Source: CBDULQ01 sp965368115 (GTDB lineage Bacteria; Pseudomonadota; Gammaproteobacteria; SZUA-229). Taken from it: a DNA stretch of 16,301 nt. The stretch spans positions 1 to 16,301 of the forward strand of contig CBDULQ010000063.1 in assembly GCA_965368115.1 (NCBI GenBank). The letters run 5' to 3'. Positions within the stretch are counted from its first letter, which is position 1; each line of letters opens with the position of its first letter. Both the position numbers and the translations under genes were made by a program. Below the pieces are notes generated by a model that worked only from the letters and a program-made list of their open reading frames with translations, did not search any database and was not told where the DNA came from. This document shows positions 1 to 6,193 of the stretch, in pieces.

Positions 1-19
1 CGCTTTATCCAATTAATAT

Positions 20-48
20 TTTACCCGCCCGCCGATTTAGTTTAGTAT
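20..48 (+). promoter_or_regulatory. Candidate sigma-70 promoter for the riboswitch-btuB transcript
   Basis: TTTACC at 20-25 and TAGTAT at 43-48 are separated by 17 nt. Each hexamer matches 4 of 6 consensus positions. Transcription would start near 55, just before the riboswitch aptamer, which is the expected layout. The call rests on sequence and placement only. The remaining bases of 1-60 show no gene. Confidence 0.45.
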
Positions 49-60
49 CTCACCACCATT

Positions 61-220
61 TAGAAACCAGGTGCCTCGCTGGAGGATAATCGGGAAGCTG
101 GTGTGAAACCGGCGCTGCCCCCGCAACGGTAATCAGGTTGTATGGATCATTAAGCCACTGTGTTTGCAGCATGGGAAGGCGATCGATACGAAAACCTGTC
201 AGCCCGGAGACCGGCCTGGA
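61..220 (+). ncRNA. Cobalamin (adenosylcobalamin) riboswitch aptamer
   Basis: The conserved cobalamin-aptamer blocks occur in order: AGGTGCC (69-75), GGGAAGCTGGTG (92-103), GGCGCTGCCCCCGCAACGG (111-129), the B12 box AGCCACTG (153-160), GGGAAGGC (173-180) and AGCCCGGAGACCGGCC (201-216). The closing P1 helix is CCAGG (67-71) with CCTGG (215-219). This class binds adenosylcobalamin and represses B12 uptake genes when the cofactor is plentiful. It lies immediately upstream of the btuB-like receptor gene. A long open frame reading in from 138 runs through this RNA and should not be taken as coding. Confidence 0.96.
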
Positions 221-231
221 ATTGACTGCAA

Positions 232-323
232 CCATTGCGGAGGGCAATGGACAGGCTGTCCAGCTTGACCCTTCCTGCTGCTGTCTGTCACTCACCTTCG
301 CAATGCGAATTCTCGGAGGTGAG
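232..323 (+). promoter_or_regulatory. Riboswitch expression platform with hairpin that hides the btuB ribosome binding site
   Basis: Three perfect inverted repeats follow the aptamer: 232-238 with 244-250 (CCATTGC/GCAATGG), 249-254 with 256-261 (GGACAG/CTGTCC), and CTCACCT (291-297) with AGGTGAG (317-323). The last pairs directly with the Shine-Dalgarno of btuB. Inside it is a small hairpin, TTCGC/GCGAA (297-301/305-309). TTGCGG (235-240) is complementary to CCGCAA (121-126) in the aptamer loop that usually makes the L5-L13 kissing contact. No U-tract follows any of the stems, so control is inferred to be on translation initiation rather than on transcription termination. Confidence 0.75.
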
Positions 324-326
324 AGT

Positions 327-2279
327 ATGTCGCGTCGTTTTGCGCGCACCCTGTTAGCGACTGCTATTTGCAGCAGTTGTATTCCCGTTCTATCCCATGC
401 AGCGGATCAGTTGCCGACCGTAGTCGTCACGCCGACTCGTTCCGCCCAGTCCCTGATCACCGTTCCCAGTTCGATTCGAATCATTAGTGCAGAAGACATT
501 CGTCGCGCTAACGCCAGCAGTGTCAGCGAATTATTACGTGGACTCGGGGGCATGCATGTGACTGATCTGTACGGCGACGGTACCAATGCCAGCGTGTCGA
601 TGCGCGGGTTCGGTGCTACCGCCGGCAGTAATGTGCTGGTCATTATCGATGGGCGTCGATTAAACAATGTCGACCTCAGCGATCCTGATCTGAACAGTGT
701 GTCGGTCAATAATATCGAACGTATCGAAATTGTGCAGGGCAGTGCAGGCGCACTCTACGGTGACCAGGCAGTGGGCGGTGTGATCAATATCGTTACCCGT
801 GATGCGCAAGCTGATAGCAAATCCGTAGAAGTGGCTACCGGCAGTTATAGTCGTCGCCAGCTGACCGCTAACATCAATACCTCAATTAGCGATGCAACCC
901 GGTTGCAGATTGCCGCAAAAATGCTGCGTAGCGACAACTATCGCGACAATAACGAGCTAAAAAGCAACGATCTGCTAGCCAGGATCAACCATAGCGCGAG
1001 TGATGGCTCGGTGTTTCTGGAAATGCAGCAGATCGATACTCGACAGGAACTGCCCGGTTCATTGCTGGAAGCGGAAGTGCAACAGGACCGCCGGCAGTCC
1101 TATGTGGATTTTATCGATGATTACAGCGATGCGATGATTCAGGTGGTGCGGGGTGGTTTCGATCTCGCCTTGAGTGATCGCGTTAGTCTGGAAATGGAAG
1201 TCAGCTCACGTGATGAAGATCGTCTTATTCAAAACAGTTTTCGCGGCTTCCAGATCACTACGCCATCCAGTATCGATAACAACCAGCTGCAGATGACGCC
1301 GCGTCTGGTCGGTTCCATGCCCTCGCACTTCGGTGATGTATTGATGACCATGGGTGTGGATCGTATTCGTACTGATTACAATTCGCAGATTACCTTCATC
1401 GATGATGAACAGTCCATCGATGCGCGCTATCTGCAACTGGTGGTGCCGATTTATCATCATCTGACCTTGACTGCCGGTGCACGTAAAAGTCAGGTGACCA
1501 ATGATGTGCAGTCGACTTATTTGACCGGTGAAGTGCGCGATTCGGCACGTGCCCAGGAAGTGGGGCTGGCCTGGCGGCCGCAACAGAACCTGCGTCTGTT
1601 TATGCGCGTTGATGAAAATTTCCGTTTTGCCAAGGTCGATGAGTTTACCTTCACCTCGCCGGGCGATCAGCTCGATAACCAGAAGGGGCGCTCCAAGGAA
1701 GTCGGTGTTGAATGGAATGCTTCTTCGTTCACCTTTAATGTCGTGGCCTACCAGCTCAAGTTGCGTGACGAAATCGCTTTCGATGACAGTGCGACACCGC
1801 CGGTGGGTTCTTTTTTTCCCGGCGCCAATGTTAATTTTGATCCGACCACTCATGAAGGTCTGATCTTCGACGGTAGTTATGATGTCAGCGACCGATTGTC
1901 GTTGTTCGCATCATTCAGCTATGTGGATGCGCGTTTCGATACCGGTGTGCTGCAGGATAAGTATATTTCCGGTGTGCCGCAGCGTGTCGCGTCACTGGCT
2001 ATCAGTCATCAGTTGAACGATGCGCTGCAGACCTATCTGGAATGGAATTACACCGGTGATCGCTATCAGTCCGGTGACAACCAGAACGCACTTCCGAAAC
2101 AACCGTCTCACTCGGTCATCAATGCCAATGTTCAGTATCAGAACCAGCGCTGGACTTATGCATTGAAGGTCAATAATTTGCTGGATAAAAAATATATCGA
2201 GTCACAGAACTCATTCGGTTCCTTTTATCCGGCGCCTGAATTGAATGCCTGGTTATCGGCGAAATACAGTTTTGAATAG
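327..2279 (+). CDS. btuB: TonB-dependent outer-membrane cobalamin receptor, BtuB-like
   Basis: This is a 650-residue outer-membrane active transporter, expected to carry cobalamin into the periplasm using TonB energy. The start is ATG 327, preceded by GGAGGTGAG (315-323). In-frame ATGs at 138 and 303 lie inside the riboswitch or its hairpin and lack a ribosome site. Residues 1-25 form a signal peptide with likely cleavage after SHA. A TonB-box-like PTVVVTPTR sits near residues 30-38. The plug domain runs to about 157 and includes VLVIIDGRR (103-111) and the plug-end motif around IEIVQGSAGALYGDQA (133-148). The rest is a beta-barrel. It is slightly longer than E. coli BtuB. The last residues are YSFE, so the usual terminal aromatic is penultimate. 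Cobalamin specificity is inferred from the upstream riboswitch and the nearby btuCD and pduO genes; the receptor fold itself is clear. Confidence 0.93.
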   Translation: MSRRFARTLLATAICSSCIPVLSHAADQLPTVVVTPTRSAQSLITVPSSIRIISAEDIRRANASSVSELLRGLGGMHVTDLYGDGTNASVSMRGFGATAGSNVLVIIDGRRLNNVDLSDPDLNSVSVNNIERIEIVQGSAGALYGDQAVGGVINIVTRDAQADSKSVEVATGSYSRRQLTANINTSISDATRLQIAAKMLRSDNYRDNNELKSNDLLARINHSASDGSVFLEMQQIDTRQELPGSLLEAEVQQDRRQSYVDFIDDYSDAMIQVVRGGFDLALSDRVSLEMEVSSRDEDRLIQNSFRGFQITTPSSIDNNQLQMTPRLVGSMPSHFGDVLMTMGVDRIRTDYNSQITFIDDEQSIDARYLQLVVPIYHHLTLTAGARKSQVTNDVQSTYLTGEVRDSARAQEVGLAWRPQQNLRLFMRVDENFRFAKVDEFTFTSPGDQLDNQKGRSKEVGVEWNASSFTFNVVAYQLKLRDEIAFDDSATPPVGSFFPGANVNFDPTTHEGLIFDGSYDVSDRLSLFASFSYVDARFDTGVLQDKYISGVPQRVASLAISHQLNDALQTYLEWNYTGDRYQSGDNQNALPKQPSHSVINANVQYQNQRWTYALKVNNLLDKKYIESQNSFGSFYPAPELNAWLSAKYSFE

Positions 2280-2283
2280 TGTA

Positions 2284-2961
2284 ATGACAAATCATCACGG
2301 ACTGATTGCCGGCCTGTCGTTGTCGCTGTTTGTCCATCTACTGTTACTGGCGAACTGGTCGCTGTCGACGTCGGATCGTACCGGGCACAATGTGGCTTCG
2401 GTTCTTGCCGTGGAGTTGATGGCAAAAGTGCCGCTGCGTCAGTCCACGCCGATTGTCTCCGCGACAGTAAAAGCAAAGGCCTCGAGCGACAGGGTAGTGT
2501 CGGCCAGTGCTCCGGTTGTTTCTCGCCCGGTGCCTGAAGCTGATGTGAGTCGATATGTGAAAGCCGAGCCGTCGCATAGCGAGTCTGTTTTGCAGGCTGC
2601 CGAGATTGCTGGGCCCTTGCCGATGACTGCGAACGAAGATGCGCAGCCTGAAGTGGCGGTGGATTCTAATGAGCAGCATCGCAATCAGTTGTTGAAACTG
2701 ATCTATCTGGAAATCAATAAACATAAACACTATCCGTTCATGGCTAAACGGCGTGGTAAGCAGGGGTTGGTGCGGCTGAATTTTGTGATGCATCCGGACG
2801 GCCAGGTGAGCGATATCGCGATTGTCCAGTCCAGTCGTTATGCGTTACTCGATGAGGCGGCGACGCGTGCCGTGCAATCCATTTCACCATTCCGACTGGC
2901 AGCCAGTTATCTGGATCAGGTGCATCGCTATGATGTGGATATCGAATTCCGTCTCAACTGA
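2284..2961 (+). CDS. tonB: TonB-family energy-transducing protein dedicated to the receptor
   Basis: This inner-membrane-anchored periplasmic protein (225 aa) transmits proton-motive force from ExbB/ExbD to the receptor. ATG 2284 lies 4 nt after the btuB stop, so the two are presumably co-transcribed under the riboswitch. One N-terminal membrane helix (about 7-27) contains S14-x3-H18, matching the Ser/His pair essential in TonB helices. Residues 30-130 are a loose Ala/Val/Ser/Glu-rich linker, without the long Glu-Pro/Lys-Pro repeats of classic TonB. The C-terminal TonB domain (about 135-225) shows YPFMAKRRGKQGLVRLNF (150-167) and the PDGQVSDIAIVQSS block (171-184). No exbB or exbD is in the window, so it presumably uses a complex encoded elsewhere. 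Family assignment is firm; exclusive pairing with this receptor is inferred from gene order. Confidence 0.88.
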   Translation: MTNHHGLIAGLSLSLFVHLLLLANWSLSTSDRTGHNVASVLAVELMAKVPLRQSTPIVSATVKAKASSDRVVSASAPVVSRPVPEADVSRYVKAEPSHSESVLQAAEIAGPLPMTANEDAQPEVAVDSNEQHRNQLLKLIYLEINKHKHYPFMAKRRGKQGLVRLNFVMHPDGQVSDIAIVQSSRYALLDEAATRAVQSISPFRLAASYLDQVHRYDVDIEFRLN

Positions 2962-2964
2962 TTT

Positions 2965-3732
2965 TTATTCGGCCCAGAAAACATGCTGTCCCTGTTGTTC
3001 GCTGCAGGCGATGGGATGACCGAACGTGGCCTCGCGTAGTGTCGCATCCAGTAACAGATCGCGTTTGCCGAAACGTACTTCTGCATTATCGTTGAGCAGC
3101 AATACATGGCTGCAGAAACGATATGCGAGATTGAGATCGTGTAGCGACATGATGATGGTGCGTTGCGTGTTATCTGCCAGATTCTGAAAATGCCGTAACA
3201 CATGTATCTGGTGATTCAGGTCGAGATGACTGGTGGGCTCGTCGAGCAGCATGATGTCCGGTGCCTGGCTGAGTAATGCAGCAATGGCCGTGCGCTGGCG
3301 TTCTCCGCCTGACAGTTCGCTGGTCAGTCGTGTCGATAATGTGTCGAGGCCGAGTAATTTGATGGCCTGTTGCGCCTGTTGATGATCGCTGGCCGATTCG
3401 CTGCCCCAGAAGCCCAGATGAGGATATCGGGCATTGAGCACGCTTTGCCAGACGGTAATCGGAAATGGGTCTTCATGATGTTGTAACAACAGACCCATGT
3501 GTCGAGCGATGTGTTTACGCGAACAGTTAGACAGTGGTTGGTCATCAAGCAGAATCTGTCCATCACGCAGAGGATGCAGCCCCGAGAGGCTGTGTAGCAG
3601 CGTGGTTTTACCGGCGCCGTTACGACCCAGTATCGCCCACAGCTGGCCGGGTTGGAACGAGAGCTGTAAATTGCGACACACGGTTTTGTCGCCGATCTCG
3701 ACAATCAGTTGTTGTAGTTGCAGGGAACTCAT
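2965..3732 (-). CDS. btuD: ABC importer ATP-binding protein, BtuD/FecE type
   Basis: This 255-residue cytoplasmic ATPase subunit powers the permease encoded just upstream on the same strand. It has all nucleotide-binding motifs: Walker A GRNGAGKTT (36-44), Q-loop glutamine 84, signature LSGGERQR (140-147), Walker B IMLLDEPTSHLD (160-171) and the H-loop histidine 198. Its ATG overlaps the permease stop by 4 nt (ATGA at 3732-3729), a sign of translational coupling. The family serves cobalamin, haem and ferric-siderophore importers. Cobalamin is preferred here because btuB with a B12 riboswitch and an adenosyltransferase flank it. It converges with tonB, with only 3 nt between the two stop codons. 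Confidence 0.88.
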   Translation of the reverse strand: MSSLQLQQLIVEIGDKTVCRNLQLSFQPGQLWAILGRNGAGKTTLLHSLSGLHPLRDGQILLDDQPLSNCSRKHIARHMGLLLQHHEDPFPITVWQSVLNARYPHLGFWGSESASDHQQAQQAIKLLGLDTLSTRLTSELSGGERQRTAIAALLSQAPDIMLLDEPTSHLDLNHQIHVLRHFQNLADNTQRTIIMSLHDLNLAYRFCSHVLLLNDNAEVRFGKRDLLLDATLREATFGHPIACSEQQGQHVFWAE

Positions 3733-4712
3733 TGCGCTATTTGTCGAGTCGACTGACGGTTCAGAAGATACAGGAACCAGGGCACACCGATAAAGGCGGT
3801 TATTACGCCCACGGGTAATTGTTGTGGTGCAAACAGGCTGCGTGCCAGTGTATCGGATATCAATAGCAGGCTGCCGCCGAGCAGGGCGCTGGCGGGCAAC
3901 AGGTGACGGTGATCGCTGCCGCTGATCAGGCGTAGCATATGCGGTACCACTAGCCCGATGAAGCCGACACTGCCGGCCTGTATTACGGCAAATGCGGTGA
4001 GTAGCGATGCGCTGACGAACAGGGCAATGCGCAGCGGTTTAACGGCGAGGCCAAGTGCGGCGGCCTGTAATTCACCCTGTGCCAGGATATTGAGCCGGCG
4101 TGCGAAAACCAGGCTTGCGAGCAACGCCAGCAGTAGCACCAGGCCGCTGCCGGGTATCAGTGCCTGATGGGAGATATCACCCATTAACCAGAACAACATA
4201 CTGCGCAGGGGTTTTTCTGCGCTCAGAGATAAAATAAAGTTGATCAGTGCGCCCCAGCCGGCAGCGACCACCACACCGGTTAGCAATAGCCGCGTGGGAT
4301 GCCAGCCGTTACTGCGACTGAGGCCAAATACCAGTAACATGGCGAGCAGGGCACCGAGAAAAGCACTGCCGGATAACCATGCGGAAGACAGTCCAAGCGT
4401 CATGGCGATGAGTACGGCAACTGATGCCCCTCCTGAGACACCGAGAATGTAAGGGTCGGCCAGCGGATTACGCAACAGTACCTGCATCAATGCGCCAGCT
4501 AGTGCTAGCAGTCCTCCGCTGACGAATGCGACATAGGCGCGTGGAATGCGCAATTGCCAGACAATGTCATGCGCCAGTCCATGCTGGTCAATGAACAGAC
4601 TGTTGAACAGTTGTTGCAAGCTCAGCGACTGACTGCCTGTAGTGAGTGCAAGCATGATGCTAAACAGGCTTAACAGGATCAGGCTGATGAATAAGGGTAT
4701 GGGTCGCAGCAT
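3729..4712 (-). CDS. btuC: ABC importer permease, BtuC/FecCD family
   Basis: This polytopic inner-membrane permease (327 aa from ATG 4712, close to the 326 aa of E. coli BtuC) forms the channel with the BtuD-type ATPase. It is strongly hydrophobic over its whole length. It has the family hallmarks LRIPRAY (54-60), RNPLADPYILGVSGGAS (81-97), GSVGFIGLVVPHMLR (247-261) and PVGVITAFIGVPWF (300-313). The start is uncertain. In-frame ATG 4751 and GTG 4766 would add a short basic N-terminus, which BtuC proteins can also have, and no start has a good ribosome site. I favour 4712 because a TATAAT candidate lies at 4745-4740 and the first helix begins right after it. The substrate is inferred from context; haem or siderophore import is the main alternative. 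Confidence 0.87.
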   Translation of the reverse strand: MLRPIPLFISLILLSLFSIMLALTTGSQSLSLQQLFNSLFIDQHGLAHDIVWQLRIPRAYVAFVSGGLLALAGALMQVLLRNPLADPYILGVSGGASVAVLIAMTLGLSSAWLSGSAFLGALLAMLLVFGLSRSNGWHPTRLLLTGVVVAAGWGALINFILSLSAEKPLRSMLFWLMGDISHQALIPGSGLVLLLALLASLVFARRLNILAQGELQAAALGLAVKPLRIALFVSASLLTAFAVIQAGSVGFIGLVVPHMLRLISGSDHRHLLPASALLGGSLLLISDTLARSLFAPQQLPVGVITAFIGVPWFLYLLNRQSTRQIAQ

Positions 4713-4739
4713 GGTTTTTTTTAATTTGAACCTGGCACG

Positions 4740-4745
4740 ATTATA
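4740..4745 (-). promoter_or_regulatory. Candidate -10 element for btuCD
   Basis: TATAAT reads on the minus strand at 4745-4740, about 28 nt before ATG 4712. No convincing -35 hexamer is present at 16-19 nt spacing. If real, transcription would start near 4733 and exclude the upstream alternative starts of btuC. The short divergent gap with pduO is too small to hold a second cobalamin riboswitch. Confidence 0.3.
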
Positions 4746-4805
4746 AAGCATATCCAGGGGCGGCACGAATAGATTGCGGTACAGACATTCAAGAAGGGTA
4801 AAGTG

Positions 4806-5360
4806 ATGGGTAATCGGCTTTCAAAAATATATACACGCACCGGTGACGATGGCAGTACCGGAATGGCTGACGGCAGTCGGCTGGATAAAGATCACTTGCG
4901 TGTACAGGCCATTGGCGATGTGGATGAGCTGAACAGTGCGCTCGGTATCGTCATCTGTAAAACCGTGTCGAATGATGTAAAGGAAACACTGTTTACAGTG
5001 CAACACGATCTGTTTAATCTGGGCGCCCAGTTGACCATGCCCGAATGCATCCTGATTACCGATCAACGTGTCGAATGGCTGGAGCAAACACTGGATGAAA
5101 TGAACCGAGAATTGCCGCCGTTAAAAGAGTTTATTCTTCCCGGTGGTGGTGAAGCGGCTGCTCATTGTCACCTGGCGCGAGCGATTTGTCGTCGGACCGA
5201 ACGTAGCCTGGTCGCGCTGGCGCGTGAATTCAAATTCAGTCATCGCATTATTGCGTATATTAATCGTTTATCGGATATGCTGTTCGTGATCTGCCGAGTA
5301 CTCAGTCGAGAAGCTGGAGCCGAAGAAATCTACTGGCAGTCTGGCCGTATAAAATCCTGA
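4806..5360 (+). CDS. pduO: Cob(I)alamin adenosyltransferase, PduO type
   Basis: This enzyme (184 aa) transfers the adenosyl group of ATP to cob(I)alamin, giving adenosylcobalamin in the cytoplasm. The start is ATG 4806, about 8 nt after AGAAGGG; GTG 4803 directly abuts it and is less likely. PduO/MMAB motifs are intact: the ATP-binding KIYTRTGDDGSTG (7-19), GDVDELNSALG (37-47), FILPGG (109-114), RRTERS (129-134) and YINRLSDMLF (151-160). The length matches the single-domain PduO family, with no fused C-terminal domain. It is divergent from btuC, 93 nt away. The product is the ligand sensed by the riboswitch upstream of btuB, so it closes a feedback loop. The protein is sometimes called CobO-like, but the fold is PduO and not the CobA/BtuR type. 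Confidence 0.93.
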   Translation: MGNRLSKIYTRTGDDGSTGMADGSRLDKDHLRVQAIGDVDELNSALGIVICKTVSNDVKETLFTVQHDLFNLGAQLTMPECILITDQRVEWLEQTLDEMNRELPPLKEFILPGGGEAAAHCHLARAICRRTERSLVALAREFKFSHRIIAYINRLSDMLFVICRVLSREAGAEEIYWQSGRIKS

Positions 5361-5475
5361 TTTCTTAAGCTTTTTAGAATAGTTGTTCTGCTTCTGTTTG
5401 ATGAACTAATATCCATCATTATCTGGTCATTTTCTTTCTTCAGTCAGCTGATAATTCAGTCGTTAGCATATGTCG

Positions 5476-5483
5476 GGCGATAA
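5476..5483 (+). promoter_or_regulatory. Possible flagellar-sigma (sigma-28) -10 element upstream of the Cache-MCP pair
   Basis: GGCGATAA matches 7 of 8 bases of the sigma-28 -10 consensus GCCGATAA. It lies 126 nt before the Cache gene and would suit a chemotaxis operon. The expected -35 (TAAAGTTT, 11 nt upstream) is poor here (CAGTCGTT), so this is only a candidate. The remainder of 5361-5609 shows no gene and no convincing terminator. Confidence 0.2.
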
Positions 5484-5609
5484 AACATCAGGATTATTTC
5501 CCCTGCTGCCTGTATTTTAAGAATCCCCATCTATACTCAGCATGGATCATATGGAAAGTGACATTAATTCCAATGGATATTTCTTGTTTCATTTTTCAGG
5601 AGATCAGCG

Positions 5610-6167
5610 ATGAAAGTTTTCATCAGCATTCTGGCCATGTTGTCAGCCATGGTTGTAACCTCTGTTCAGGCCGAAAAAGCCCCCGATTCCGTTCAACGCG
5701 TTATTCCCGCTATTAATAAACTTGCTTCAGACCCCGCGCTTGTCGCCGCCGTCGAAAAGCAGAATGCCCAACAGTTAACCCTTGATCAGATCAAGTCGCG
5801 CGATGCAGCCTGGCGAAAAGTCACCGGAGTCGATGATTTCATGACTTCGCTACTCAATAACGATGCCGCCAAAGCGATGCTGACGTTCGAAAAAATACAG
5901 CCGTATTACTTTGAAATTTTTCTGATGGATAATCAGGGTGCAAATGTGGCCATGACTAATAAAACATCGGATTACTGGCAGGGCGATGAAGCCAAATGGC
6001 AAAAGACTTTTAAAGTCGGCCCGGATGCTGTTCATCTGAGCGAAGTCGAGTTTGATGATAGCGCACAGGCGTATCTGGTTCAGGTATCGGTGCCCGTTGT
6101 GAGCAACGGCAAAACGATCGGCGCTTTAACCGTGGGTATTAACCTCGACGAACTGGAACGAAATTAA
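5610..6167 (+). CDS. Secreted periplasmic single-Cache (PDC) sensor-like protein
   Basis: This 185-residue exported protein probably binds a small ligand in the periplasm. ATG 5610 has AGGAG at 5598-5602. Residues 1-21 form a signal peptide with likely cleavage after VQA. An N-terminal helical part (22-95) leads into a Cache/PDC-like alpha-beta core. That core is marked by YYFEIFLMDNQGANVAMTN (99-117), SDYWQGDEAKWQ (120-131) and the strand set YLVQVSVPV...IGALTVGINL (155-179). There is no second membrane helix, HAMP, kinase or other output domain, although Cache modules are normally built into such receptors. The chemoreceptor gene begins 26 nt downstream, so the two are likely one transcript. 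I infer that it hands a ligand signal to that receptor. The fold call is by motif recognition only, and no ligand can be named. Confidence 0.75.
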   Translation: MKVFISILAMLSAMVVTSVQAEKAPDSVQRVIPAINKLASDPALVAAVEKQNAQQLTLDQIKSRDAAWRKVTGVDDFMTSLLNNDAAKAMLTFEKIQPYYFEIFLMDNQGANVAMTNKTSDYWQGDEAKWQKTFKVGPDAVHLSEVEFDDSAQAYLVQVSVPVVSNGKTIGALTVGINLDELERN

Positions 6168-6193
6168 GAGCGTCGCTAACCGGGCAAAAGAAC

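Noticed and set aside
138..326. In-frame N-terminal extension of the btuB reading frame
   Set aside because: It overlaps the riboswitch aptamer and expression platform. ATG 327 has an excellent ribosome site directly followed by a signal peptide.
1206..1853. 215-codon open frame on the minus strand inside btuB
   Set aside because: It is antisense to a conserved receptor gene, its product shows no recognisable domain, and composition explains it.
5362..5379. AT-rich stem-loop after pduO as a terminator
   Set aside because: The stem has a mismatch, few G-C pairs and no U-tract after it, so it is unlikely to end transcription.
5399..5418. Inverted repeat TGATG/CATCA in the pduO-Cache gap
   Set aside because: Five base pairs with a 10-nt loop is expected by chance in this AT-rich stretch.
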